From Geminicoccaceae bacterium (GTDB lineage Bacteria; Pseudomonadota; Alphaproteobacteria; Geminicoccales; Geminicoccaceae): a stretch of DNA of 64,000 nucleotides. Under the pieces are notes generated by a model that searched no databases, was not told the DNA's origin, and worked only from the letters and a program-made list of their open reading frames with translations. The position numbers and the translations under genes were made by a program. The first letter of the stretch is position 1. Each line of letters begins with the position of its first letter. The stretch is from the NCBI GenBank assembly GCA_025054575.1, contig JANWZN010000002.1, forward strand, positions 1 to 64,000, given 5' to 3'. This document shows, one piece after another, positions 16,424-24,738 of this stretch.

Positions 16424-17134
16424 ATGTCCCGCATCGAGGCCGTGGCAGCGGACGGGGTCGGCATCGCCTGGCCCGGCCCCACCGACTGGGTCCAGTTCGG
16501 CCGCGCGGTCGGCCGACGCAAGTTGCTCCTGCTCCGCTTCGCCCTCTTGAACCTCGTGGCGGCAGCCCTGCTCGCCGCCGCGGCGGCGCAGGGCTGGCTC
16601 GACGAGATGATCGAAAGCGACCGGCTGCATCTCGTCAAGCTCATCTGCCTCGTCTTCCTCGTGGGTCTCGCGAGTGCGGGCTGGCGAGCGGCCAAGCTCA
16701 GCACCGAGCTCGACGCGCTCGAGGCCGGGCGCGCGGAGCCCGGCTCCAAGGCCGCCTGGTTCCTGGCCGCGACAGCCGGCAAAGACGCGGCCGGGCGCGC
16801 GGCGATGGCGGCTCTGTTGCGCTTGAAGCTCGGCCAACGCCTGGCGCACCTGCGCTACCTCGCCAACCTCCTGGTGTTGCTGGGCCTGATCGGCACGGTC
16901 GTGGGCTTCATCCTGGCGCTCGCCGGAATCGATCCCGCGACCGTGGGCGACCCTTCGGCGATCGGTCCCATGGTCTCGCGGCTGTTGGAAGGGATGGCGG
17001 TCGCACTCTATACGACCCTCGCCGGCTCGCTCCTCAACATCTGGTTGTCTCTGAACTGCCGATTTCTCGAGGGCGGCACGGCCCATCTCTACGCCCGACT
17101 CGTCGAGCGGAGCGAGAACGATGCGCGGCTTTGA
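16424..17134 (+). CDS. MotA/TolQ/ExbB-family proton-channel-like protein
   Basis: 236-residue inner-membrane protein with four helices at about residues 35-57, 70-88, 147-168 and 191-212. The ExbB/TolQ/MotA channel signature is seen in the third helix (LGLIGTVVGFILAL) and the fourth (GMAVALYTTLAGSLLNIWL), which in the family form the proton path around the ExbD/TolR/MotB helix. The ATG at 16424 follows AGGGAG. It overlaps the next gene by 14 nt. The partner is not a standard ExbD but a protein with one ExbD-like helix and a different outer domain, so the energised process is unknown. Confidence 0.82.
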   Translation: MSRIEAVAADGVGIAWPGPTDWVQFGRAVGRRKLLLLRFALLNLVAAALLAAAAAQGWLDEMIESDRLHLVKLICLVFLVGLASAGWRAAKLSTELDALEAGRAEPGSKAAWFLAATAGKDAAGRAAMAALLRLKLGQRLAHLRYLANLLVLLGLIGTVVGFILALAGIDPATVGDPSAIGPMVSRLLEGMAVALYTTLAGSLLNIWLSLNCRFLEGGTAHLYARLVERSENDARL

Positions 17135-17732
17135 GGCCGACGACGAGGCGGACGGCGCGATCGTCTTCCGCGACCTCATCACGCTCGCGCTCGCCGGTTT
17201 CGTCGCCTGCGTGATCCTCATTCTCCCGCACATCAATCCGGCCAAGGCGAAGCCACGCCCCGAGGGCACGGAGCCTCCCGGCAATGTCGTCGTCGAGATC
17301 CGCTGGCCCGATCCGGTCGACGCCGACGTCGATCTCTGGGTGATGGGCCCGGGCGACGTGCCGGTCGGCTACAGCAACAAAGGTGGCCGACTGTTCAATC
17401 TGTTGCGCGACGATCTCGGGCACCGCGGTGACGTCTCCGGCCTCAATTACGAGGTCGCCTATTCCCGCGGGATCGTCGCCGGGGAGTACGTGGTCAACGT
17501 CCACCTCTATCGGGACCAGTCCGGCAAGCTGCCGGTCCCGGTCACGGTCGTCGCGAGCGTCAAGCCGTCGGTCGGCGAGAGCGCCCGCCAGATCGTCGCG
17601 ACCACGATCGAGCTCGGCCGCGAGGGCGAGGAGCGGACCGCGTTCCGCTTCAAGCTCGATGCCGCCGGGGGCCTGCTCCCCGGCAGCGTCCACGACCTCG
17701 CCATGCCGCTGCGCGCCCGGAGACCGTCATGA
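17121..17732 (+). CDS. Single-helix membrane protein with ExbD-like helix and YfaP/DUF2135-like domain
   Basis: 203 residues. One membrane helix (about 19-36) is preceded by Asp18 (FRDLITLALAG) and closed by a Pro-containing PHINP, the same Asp-helix-Pro arrangement as the proton-carrying helix of ExbD/TolR. The remainder is periplasmic: about residues 58-150 form a beta-rich domain with WPDPVDADVDLWVMGPG and GIVAGEYVVNVHLYRD, resembling DUF2135/YfaP-type domains. No peptidoglycan-binding or ExbD C-terminal domain is present. It overlaps the ExbB-like gene by 14 nt and the next gene by 4 nt, so the three products are made together. Function is inferred to be the stator partner; not proven. 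Confidence 0.75.
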   Translation: MRGFEADDEADGAIVFRDLITLALAGFVACVILILPHINPAKAKPRPEGTEPPGNVVVEIRWPDPVDADVDLWVMGPGDVPVGYSNKGGRLFNLLRDDLGHRGDVSGLNYEVAYSRGIVAGEYVVNVHLYRDQSGKLPVPVTVVASVKPSVGESARQIVATTIELGREGEERTAFRFKLDAAGGLLPGSVHDLAMPLRARRPS

Positions 17733-18241
17733 GCCCGCTCGCACCGATCTTTCTCGGGCTCGCGACCGCTGCAGCCGGGCTCGCCTGGATCGCCGTCTGG
17801 GCGCCACGGCGGCCGGCCGTCAAGCTCGCCGCGCTCGGCCTCACCGGCCTCCTCTTGCCACTCGGCTACCTGGCCCTCACCGACCTCTTGGGCCGGCCGA
17901 AGCCGGTGCGCGACGAATGGCTCGCGGCGCGCACGACCGAGGCGGAGGTGCTCGGCTTCGACCTGCAAGAGGGCGAGGCGATCCATCTCTGGCTTCGCCT
18001 GCCCGCAATCGCCGAGCCGCGTGCCTATCGCTTGCCCTGGAGCCTGCCGCTCGCGCGTCAGCTCCAGGACGGCCAGCGGGCGGCCCAGCGAGCCGGCACC
18101 GGGCTCGCGATGCGCCTGCCGTTCGAGCCCTCGCTCGACGATCGCGAGCCCAGGGTCTACCCGTTGCCGCAGCCGGCGGCGCCACCCAAAGAGCTGCCGC
18201 CGCCGCCCGTCGTCCTGCGCGCGCCGAGCGGCGATGCGTGA
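17729..18241 (+). CDS. Uncharacterised membrane-anchored protein of the ExbB-like operon
   Basis: 170 residues with two N-terminal helices (about 5-24 and 30-50) and a soluble C-terminal region ending in a Pro-rich tail (LPPPPVVLRAP). I do not recognise a domain. The ATG overlaps the preceding stop by 4 nt (ATGA), which places it in the same coupled unit as the channel-like protein and the single-helix protein. The Pro-rich tail could span periplasm or bind a partner. Probably an accessory subunit of the same complex. Confidence 0.7.
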   Translation: MSPLAPIFLGLATAAAGLAWIAVWAPRRPAVKLAALGLTGLLLPLGYLALTDLLGRPKPVRDEWLAARTTEAEVLGFDLQEGEAIHLWLRLPAIAEPRAYRLPWSLPLARQLQDGQRAAQRAGTGLAMRLPFEPSLDDREPRVYPLPQPAAPPKELPPPPVVLRAPSGDA

Positions 18242-18250
18242 GGGTGCGGC

Positions 18251-18658
18251 TCAGCTGTCGAGACCGGCCATGGCGAGGAGGATCCGCCAGTGCGCCTCGC
18301 CGACCGGCACGACCGACAGACGCGACTGCCGAACCAGGGCGAGATCGGCGAGCCGCGGCTCGGCCTTGATCGCCTTCAGCGGCACCTCGCGTGGCACCGG
18401 TCGGACCGGGACGACCTCGACGGCCGGCCAGTGCGGGTCGGTCGGGTCCGGGACCCAGGCGGCGGCGATCCGCACCAGCCCGACGATCGCCGGTTCGACC
18501 ACCGAACGGTAGAAGAAGGCGTCGTCACCCGGCCGCATCGCCTTGAGGTTGTTGGCGGCTTGATGGTTGCGGACCCCGCTCCACAACGTCGAGCCGTCCC
18601 GAAGCAGGCGGTCGAAGCTGTAGTCCTCGGGTTCGGTCTTGAGCAGCCAATACGCCAT
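18251..18658 (-). CDS. EVE domain-containing protein
   Basis: 135-residue protein consisting of one EVE domain, a PUA-like fold thought to recognise modified bases in DNA or RNA. The N-terminus MAYWLLKTEPEDYSFDRLL and the internal WSGVRNHQAANNLKAMRPGD and FFYRSV segments are diagnostic. The upstream DMT transporter gene lies 14 nt away on the same strand, so they may be co-transcribed. The physiological role of stand-alone EVE proteins in bacteria is not settled. Confidence 0.92.
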   Translation of the reverse strand: MAYWLLKTEPEDYSFDRLLRDGSTLWSGVRNHQAANNLKAMRPGDDAFFYRSVVEPAIVGLVRIAAAWVPDPTDPHWPAVEVVPVRPVPREVPLKAIKAEPRLADLALVRQSRLSVVPVGEAHWRILLAMAGLDS

Positions 18659-18672
18659 GATCGATGGTCCCC

Positions 18673-19590
18673 TCAGCGATCGCGAGCCGCCGCCGGCGAG
18701 GCCGTTCGGCGCGCGAGCTCGGCCAGATCGAGCCGGTAGAGCCAGAGCCCGCTCGCCACGATCACGACCGCGCCCGCGAGCGTCCAGGGCGAAGGAACGT
18801 CGCCGAAAACGAGATAGGAAGCACCCATCGCCCAGACCAACTGCAGATAGTTGAACGGGCTCACGCGCGAGGCTTCGCCACGCCGCAGCGCCAGGATGAT
18901 CATGAGATGCCCGGCCGCGCCCATGAGCCCGGTCGCCGCCATGAGCGCCAGATCGAGAGGGGTCGGCGTCGTCCATCCCCAGGGCAAGAGAAGCGTGAAC
19001 AAGACGGCACCGACGAGCCCGCTGAACAGCAACGAGACCAGGGGTTCGGCCTCGCGCACCATGCGCGTGCTGATCTGGTAGACCGCGTAGGCCGCAGCAC
19101 AGCCGAGCGCGAGCCAAGCGCCGGGTCCGAGGCCGGCGCCGGTCGGCCGGACGATCAAAAGCGCGCCGCAAAAGCCGGTCGCGATCGCGAGCCAGCGCAC
19201 GAGCCCGACGCGCTCGCGCAAGATCGCGACCGCGAGCGCCGCCACCAGGATCGGCGACAGGAAGGTGATCGCCGCCACGTCGCCGAGCGGCAGGAAGAGC
19301 AGTGCCGTGAAATTGAGCACCGTGCTGGCGCCGAGCAGCACGCTGCGCAAGAGTTGAATGCCGAGTTGGCGCGTGCGCACGGCACCCGCCACCGCCTGCG
19401 GGATGAAGAGCGCGACGAAGGCGACGTGGAAGAAGGTCCGGCCCCAAAGGATCATCAAGATCGGGTAGCGGGCGGTGAGCGCCTTGACGATCGCGTTCAT
19501 GCTGGCGAACAGGAACCCGCCCGCCGTGACGAGCCCGATCGCGACCACGAGATTGCGTCTGCCTTCGTCCATCCGCCCTTCCGCCGTCAT
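18673..19590 (-). CDS. DMT-family (EamA) drug/metabolite transporter
   Basis: 305-residue inner-membrane protein with ten helices in two EamA repeats (first about 15-140, second about 150-295). The pattern LGASTVLNFTALLFLPLGD followed by ITFLSPILVA is typical of the RhaT/YdcZ-like exporter group. An alternative start at 19572 (MDEGRR) lies just after GGAAGGG and would remove six residues; I keep the longer form but either is possible. Substrate is unknown. Confidence 0.88.
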   Translation of the reverse strand: MTAEGRMDEGRRNLVVAIGLVTAGGFLFASMNAIVKALTARYPILMILWGRTFFHVAFVALFIPQAVAGAVRTRQLGIQLLRSVLLGASTVLNFTALLFLPLGDVAAITFLSPILVAALAVAILRERVGLVRWLAIATGFCGALLIVRPTGAGLGPGAWLALGCAAAYAVYQISTRMVREAEPLVSLLFSGLVGAVLFTLLLPWGWTTPTPLDLALMAATGLMGAAGHLMIILALRRGEASRVSPFNYLQLVWAMGASYLVFGDVPSPWTLAGAVVIVASGLWLYRLDLAELARRTASPAAARDR

Positions 19591-19637
19591 CGGCCCGCGC
19601 GACGAAGGCTTCCTCGCAGAGCCGGAGGCAACGAGCC

Positions 19638-20786
19638 ATGCTGCATTTCGACGAGGCCGAGTTCGCCGCGCGCAAGGGCCGTACGCTCGCGGCGATGGGC
19701 GAGAGCGGCATCGACGCGCTGCTGCTGTTCAAGCAGGAGAGCATGTACTGGCTCACCGGCTACGACAGCTTCGGCTTCTGTTTCTTCCAGTGCCTCGTGC
19801 TGACGGCCGCGGGCGATTTCGTGTTGCTCACCCGAGCGCCCGATCTGCGGCAAGCGCAGCTCACCTCGATCCTCGGCGACATCCGCGTCTGGGAAGACCG
19901 TGAGGGGGCCGACCCGACCCGCGAGCTGCGCGCGTTGCTCGAGGCCAAGGGACTTTCGGGCAAGCGTCTCGGAATCGAATGGGAGGCGCACGGGCTCACG
20001 GCCGCGCACGGCATGCGGCTCGCCGTGCAGCTCGACGGCTTCGCCCGCATGGTCGACGCCTCGCGGCTGGTGAGCCGGCTCCGGCTGGTCAAGTCCGCGG
20101 CCGAGCTCGCCTTCGTACGCAAGGCAGGTGAACTCGCCGATGCGGCGCTCGCGGCCGCGATCGCCCATGCCCGTCCCGGCGCCGAGGAGGGTGTGGTCTT
20201 GGCGCGGATGCACGATGCGATCTTCGAGGCCGGCGGCGACTACCCCGCCAACCCGTTCATCATCGGCTCCGGCCGCGAGGCCCTCTTGTGTCGCTACCAT
20301 GCCGGCCGCCGACAGCTCGATGCCGAGGACCAGCTGACCCTGGAGCTCGCCGGTGTCTGGCGGCAATATCATGCCTGTTTGATGCGCACGCTGCTGATCG
20401 GCCCGGTGCATCCCGAGCATGCGCGCATGCTCGAGATCTGCCGGGAGGCGCTCGCTGCTTGCGAAGATCGACTGCGCCCGGGTCGCACCATCGGCGAGGT
20501 ATTCGCCGCCCACGCCGAGACCTTCGACCGCAACGGATTGCGCGCGCATCGGCTCAACGCGTGCGGCTATTCGCTCGGGGCCGTCTACGCGCCTTCCTGG
20601 ATGGATTGGCCGATGATCTATGCCGACAATCCGGTCGTTCTCGAGCCGGGCATGGTCTTCTTTCTGCACATGATCCTAGCCAATTCCGAGACCGGCCGGG
20701 CGATGACCCTCGGGCGGACGGCGATCGTGACCGAAGGCGCGCCCGAGATCCTCTCGCGGCTGCCGCTCGAGGCCGCGGTCCGCTGA
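19638..20786 (+). CDS. M24-family pita-bread hydrolase lacking the metal site (creatinase/ectoine-hydrolase-like)
   Basis: 382-residue protein with the two-domain aminopeptidase P/creatinase fold: N-terminal creatinase-like domain (1-145) and a pita-bread domain (about 150-375). The five metal ligands of M24 peptidases are not conserved. The usual D-x-G-A block is LELAGVWRQY, the second Asp is replaced in YHACLMRT, the HGxGH block is GYSLGAV, and the EPG block reads LHMILAN. This excludes a normal metallo-aminopeptidase and points to the metal-free branch that includes creatinase and ectoine hydrolase. Start at 19638 has GGAGG upstream. Neighbouring FAD oxidase and LysR genes may form a small catabolic unit. 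Confidence 0.8.
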   Translation: MLHFDEAEFAARKGRTLAAMGESGIDALLLFKQESMYWLTGYDSFGFCFFQCLVLTAAGDFVLLTRAPDLRQAQLTSILGDIRVWEDREGADPTRELRALLEAKGLSGKRLGIEWEAHGLTAAHGMRLAVQLDGFARMVDASRLVSRLRLVKSAAELAFVRKAGELADAALAAAIAHARPGAEEGVVLARMHDAIFEAGGDYPANPFIIGSGREALLCRYHAGRRQLDAEDQLTLELAGVWRQYHACLMRTLLIGPVHPEHARMLEICREALAACEDRLRPGRTIGEVFAAHAETFDRNGLRAHRLNACGYSLGAVYAPSWMDWPMIYADNPVVLEPGMVFFLHMILANSETGRAMTLGRTAIVTEGAPEILSRLPLEAAVR

Positions 20787-20889
20787 GGCGCGACTCGGCA
20801 CCGCGACGGCTTGGCCGATCGGCACGCCGTTCGCTAAGTCCGCCGCGGGGCGTGTCGCACGACGGCCCGCCCGCCACCCGAGGAGCGCC

Positions 20890-22263
20890 ATGCCGATCGA
20901 CGCCTTGCTGGCCGAGCTCGCCGACATCCCGTTCGACACCCAGCCGCAGCGCGTGAAGCGCCGCTCGCGCGACTTCTATTGGTATTCGCCGGTCCTCAAA
21001 CGGCGGCTCGACCGCGTCACGGCCGATGCCGTGGCGACCCCGCGCAGCGAAGAGGAGGTCGTGCGGATCCTCGCGGCTGCCTATCGCCACGACGTCCCGG
21101 TCACCCCGCGTGGCGGCGGAACCGGCAATTACGGCCAGGCGATGCCGCTCAGGGGCGGGATCGTGCTCGATCTCTCGGAACTGACGGCGATCGAATGGAT
21201 CGAGCACGGCCGGATCCGCGTCCAGGCCGGTCTCAAGCTGAGCGAGCTCGATGCGGCCACGATCGCCCACGGCCGCCAAGAATTACGGCTGCATCCCTCG
21301 ACCCACAAGACCGGCACGATCGGCGGTTACATCGCCGGCGGCTCAAGCGGCGTGGGCTCGATCACGTGGGGGCTCCTGCGCGACCGCGGCAATATTCTGG
21401 GTCTACGGGTCGTGACCATGGAGGAACGGCCGCGGATCCTCGAGCTCCGGGGTGCCGACATCCAGAAAGCCAATCACGCCTACGGCACCAACGGCATCAT
21501 CACCGCCCTCGAGCTGCCGCTCGCCCCGGCCTATCGCTGGGCCGAGCTGATCATCGGCTTCGAGGGACTGATGCCGGCTGCACGGTTCGCCGACGCGCTC
21601 GCCCGGGAGGATGCGCTCCTCAAAAAGCTCGTGACCGTGATCGAGGCCCCGGTACCGCACGATTGGCTCTTCCCCGAGCGCGGGATCGCGAAAGAGGAAA
21701 CGGCGGTCCTGGTCATGGTCGCCGATTTCGCCCTCGAGGGGGTCGAGGATCTCCTACGCCAGCACCCGGGCCGCATCGTCTGGCGGGGCTTCACCGAGGA
21801 GGCCCGCGGCAGCCAGTTACCGCTGTTCGAGTACGCCTGGAACCACACAACGCTGCACGCGCTCAAGCACGACCGCACGATCACCTATCTCCAGACCCTG
21901 TTTCCGCCGCCCGGGCATCTCCAGAAGGTCGAGGAGATGGCGGCGCGCTTCGGCCAGGAGGTGCCGCTGCATCTCGAATTCGTGCGGTTCGGCGGCGAGG
22001 TGGCCTGCTTCGGGCTGCAGATCGTCCGCTACACGAGCGACGAGCGCCTGGCCGAGATCATCGAAGAGCACGAGCGGTGCGGCTGCCCGATCTTCAACCC
22101 GCACGCCTTCACGCTGGAGGAGGGCGGGATGAAGAAGGTCGACGCGCTCCAGCTCGCCTTCAAACGCGAGGCCGATCCCAAAGGGCTGCTCAACCCCGGG
22201 AAGATGCTCGGCTTCGAGAACCCGGACTGGAAGCCGGTCGAGCGCGCCTTCCTCTACGATTGA
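20890..22263 (+). CDS. FAD-binding oxidoreductase (VAO/GlcD family)
   Basis: 457-residue flavoprotein of the vanillyl-alcohol oxidase superfamily, like the GlcD subunit of glycolate oxidase. The FAD-binding PCMH domain (about residues 40-220) shows PRGGGTGNYGQAMPL and GGYIAGGSSGVGSITWG; the C-terminal domain ends with the family's NPGKMLGF. It probably oxidises a hydroxy acid. It follows the M24-like gene by about 100 nt and precedes a LysR regulator on the same strand. Electron acceptor and substrate are not evident. Confidence 0.85.
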   Translation: MPIDALLAELADIPFDTQPQRVKRRSRDFYWYSPVLKRRLDRVTADAVATPRSEEEVVRILAAAYRHDVPVTPRGGGTGNYGQAMPLRGGIVLDLSELTAIEWIEHGRIRVQAGLKLSELDAATIAHGRQELRLHPSTHKTGTIGGYIAGGSSGVGSITWGLLRDRGNILGLRVVTMEERPRILELRGADIQKANHAYGTNGIITALELPLAPAYRWAELIIGFEGLMPAARFADALAREDALLKKLVTVIEAPVPHDWLFPERGIAKEETAVLVMVADFALEGVEDLLRQHPGRIVWRGFTEEARGSQLPLFEYAWNHTTLHALKHDRTITYLQTLFPPPGHLQKVEEMAARFGQEVPLHLEFVRFGGEVACFGLQIVRYTSDERLAEIIEEHERCGCPIFNPHAFTLEEGGMKKVDALQLAFKREADPKGLLNPGKMLGFENPDWKPVERAFLYD

Positions 22264-22379
22264 AGCGCCGCCGAGCGCGTGCTCTCGGAGGCGGCGAGAA
22301 CGGTTCGCAACCGGATCCGGCGGCGAGCGAGCCTCGACGTCCGCCCGCCGGGTGCGGCCGGATCTCGGAGAGGGCTGTG

Positions 22380-23285
22380 ATGGACCGGCTCGAGCTGCTC
22401 GAAGCGTTCGCGGCGGTGGCAGAGACGGGCAGCTTCACCGCCGCCGCGGCGCGATTCGGCTGCGCGCGGGCGCTCGTCAGCAAGCGGGTGGCCGCGCTCG
22501 AGCGCGTGCTGGGCGCGCGCCTGCTCGCCCGCACGACGCGACGGGTCGGGCTCACGGCGGAAGGTGCGGCGCTCCTCCCACGCGCGAAGCGGATCCTGGC
22601 CGACTACCGGGACGCCCTCGACGACGTGGCGCAGCGCCGCGGCGAGCCCTCGGGCCGGCTCAGGCTGAGCGCGCCGATGAGTTTCGCGATCCGGCATCTC
22701 GGGCCGTTGTTGGCGGCGTTCGCCGAGCAGTTCCCGGCACTCAAGCTCGAGGTGGTGCTCGGCGATCAATTCGTCGATCTCGTCCGGGACGGGTTCGATC
22801 TGGCGCTGCGGATCGGCAACCTGCCCGATTCCTCGCTGATCGCCCGCCAGCTGGCACCGGTGCGGATCGTCGCCTGCGCCGCCCCGGCCTATCTCGCACG
22901 CCGCGGCGCGCCACGCGAGCCGGCCGATCTCGCCCACCACCGCTGCCTGCACTACGGCTATCTCGCCACCGGGCAACGCTGGCATCTCGAGTGCGGCGAC
23001 CGGCGCGAAAGCGTGGCGGTCGGCGACGACCTGGTCGCCAACAACGGCGATCTCTTGGCCGCGGCTGCGGAAGCGGGCGCCGGCATCGCGCTCTTGCCGA
23101 CCTTCATCGTCGGCGACGCGCTCAGGGCTGGTCGGCTCGTACGCGTCCTCGACGGCTGGGAGACGCCGCGTTTCGCTCTCTACGCGGTGTGGCCGGGCGG
23201 CCGACCGCCTGTCCGCGTCCGCGCGCTGGTCGACTTCCTGGTGGGCCGGTTCGGCGATCCGCCCTATTGGGACGAGGGCCTGTGA
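22380..23285 (+). CDS. LysR-family transcriptional regulator
   Basis: 301 residues. The N-terminal helix-turn-helix (about 3-62) reads LLEAFAAVAETGSFTAAAA, then a recognition helix and LLARTTRRVGLTAEG; the C-terminal effector domain (about 90-295) has the PBP2 fold typical of the family. It is encoded 117 nt after the FAD oxidoreductase on the same strand and may control that gene and the M24-like gene. The subtype matches the group of regulators that repress or activate adjacent oxidoreductases; effector unknown. Confidence 0.92.
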   Translation: MDRLELLEAFAAVAETGSFTAAAARFGCARALVSKRVAALERVLGARLLARTTRRVGLTAEGAALLPRAKRILADYRDALDDVAQRRGEPSGRLRLSAPMSFAIRHLGPLLAAFAEQFPALKLEVVLGDQFVDLVRDGFDLALRIGNLPDSSLIARQLAPVRIVACAAPAYLARRGAPREPADLAHHRCLHYGYLATGQRWHLECGDRRESVAVGDDLVANNGDLLAAAAEAGAGIALLPTFIVGDALRAGRLVRVLDGWETPRFALYAVWPGGRPPVRVRALVDFLVGRFGDPPYWDEGL

Positions 23286-23289
23286 GCAC

Positions 23290-23487
23290 TCAAGCCGCGG
23301 TCTTGGTCTCGCTCTTGGCCTCGTCTTTGGGAGGAAGCTGGGCGGTCTCGTCCTCCTTCATGCCCTGCTTGAAGTTCTTGATCCCCTTCGCCAAGTCGCC
23401 CATGACCTGCGGCAGCTTGCCGGCACCGAAGATGATCAGCACGACCGCCAGCACGACCAGCCAGTGCCAGATCGAAAAGGTACCCAT
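23290..23487 (-). CDS. tatA: Twin-arginine translocase subunit TatA
   Basis: 65-residue TatA/E protein. One N-terminal helix ([21 protein letters not shown]) with the conserved FGxGKLP hinge is followed by an amphipathic helix ([14 protein letters not shown]) and an acidic/Lys tail. The ATG at 23487 has GGGAG upstream; an in-frame ATG at 23502 would add five residues. tatB and tatC are not adjacent, so it is a separately located subunit. It converges on the LysR gene, with 4 nt between the two stops. Confidence 0.92.
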   Translation of the reverse strand: MGTFSIWHWLVVLAVVLIIFGAGKLPQVMGDLAKGIKNFKQGMKEDETAQLPPKDEAKSETKTAA

Positions 23488-23606
23488 CGATCCCACTCCC
23501 ATCACCGCGCGTCGCCGGAAGCTAGCCGCCACCGCTGCGCGTGCCAAGCGCAGGTCCTGCGGCGCTCGGCGCAGCCACCCGCCTGCAAGGGGAAGGTAGC
23601 ACGCGC

Positions 23607-24689
23607 GTGCGCGAGAACCAGCACCGACCTTCGACGGCTCGCGGCCGCACCCGGATCGTCGTCGACGTCTCCGGCCACGGTTTCGGCCATGCCGGTCAAC
23701 TCGCGCCGATCCTGGCCCTGCTCCTCGACCGTCGGCCGGGCCTCGACTTCGTGGTCCGCAGCGCGCTCGAGCCGGACGCCCTCGCATCCGTCTTGCGCGT
23801 GCCCTTCACGACCCACGAGGCGCCTCCCGATCGCGGGCTCTCGATGCACGATCCGGTCACGGTCGACCGCGAGGCCAGCCGGGCCTGGTACGACGCCCTC
23901 GAGCGCCAGTTCGATCGGCTGGTCGAGGAGGACGCGGCGCGGCTCCGCTCGCTCGCGCCCGACCTGCTCGTCAGCAACATCGGTTTTGTGGGCCTGGCGG
24001 CGGCCGCACGGGTCGGCGTGCCGGCGGTCGCCGTCTGCTCCTTGACCTGGCCCGACATCGTCGGGGCTTACGGGGTCGCCTCTGCGGCGATGCTCGAGCG
24101 CATGCGCGCCGCCCACCGGGCGGCACGGCTCACGGTTCAGCTCGAGCCGCATCTCGCGATGGACTGGCTCGAGCCCAAGTGCTCGGTCGGCCCGGTCGCG
24201 CGCACGGGTCGGGCGCGGCGCACCGAACTCCTGGCCGCACTCGGCTGTCCGCCCACGACGCGGATCGTGCTCGTTGCCTTCGGGGGGATCGCCATGCCGC
24301 GCCTGTTGGTGGAGCCGCCTCCGATCCCCGGCGTGCTCTGGCTCGGCGATCGGGTGCGCGGCCCGGGGCTCGCCACCACCGAGCGCATCGGGCTGCCGTT
24401 CCCGGACCTGCTCGCGAGCGTCGATCTCCTCATCACGAAGACGGGTTACGGCCTGTTCGCCGAGGCCGCGGCGGCCGGCACCCCGCTTCTCTATCTGGAG
24501 CGGCCCGACTGGCCCGAGGCCCCGTTTCTCGAGCGTTGGATCCGCGAACGGGGGATCGGCGCGCCCCTGCCTCGCGACCCCGAGGCACTCGCGGCAGCGC
24601 TCCAGGCGATGCTCGCGCGGCCGCGGCCGGCCCCGGTAGCACCCACGGGTATCGCCGAGGCCGTGGCGCTGCTCGAGCGGTTTCTCTAG
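23607..24689 (+). CDS. Glycosyltransferase-like protein (GT-B fold)
   Basis: 360-residue protein. The N-terminus [20 protein letters not shown] is the Gly/His-rich loop seen in MJ1255-like glycosyltransferases and in the N-terminal half of plant-type arabinokinases. The C-terminal half has [19 protein letters not shown], the sugar-nucleotide-binding region of GT-B enzymes. The GTG start at 23607 is preceded by AGGGGAAGG; an ATG at 23541 would add a region unlike the family. It lies alone between tatA and an MDR dehydrogenase. Donor and acceptor are unknown. Confidence 0.75.
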   Translation: MRENQHRPSTARGRTRIVVDVSGHGFGHAGQLAPILALLLDRRPGLDFVVRSALEPDALASVLRVPFTTHEAPPDRGLSMHDPVTVDREASRAWYDALERQFDRLVEEDAARLRSLAPDLLVSNIGFVGLAAAARVGVPAVAVCSLTWPDIVGAYGVASAAMLERMRAAHRAARLTVQLEPHLAMDWLEPKCSVGPVARTGRARRTELLAALGCPPTTRIVLVAFGGIAMPRLLVEPPPIPGVLWLGDRVRGPGLATTERIGLPFPDLLASVDLLITKTGYGLFAEAAAAGTPLLYLERPDWPEAPFLERWIRERGIGAPLPRDPEALAAALQAMLARPRPAPVAPTGIAEAVALLERFL

Positions 24690-24738
24690 AGATCGAGACG
24701 AGACCAACGGGTCGCGAACGATTGCGAAGGACGTCGGC

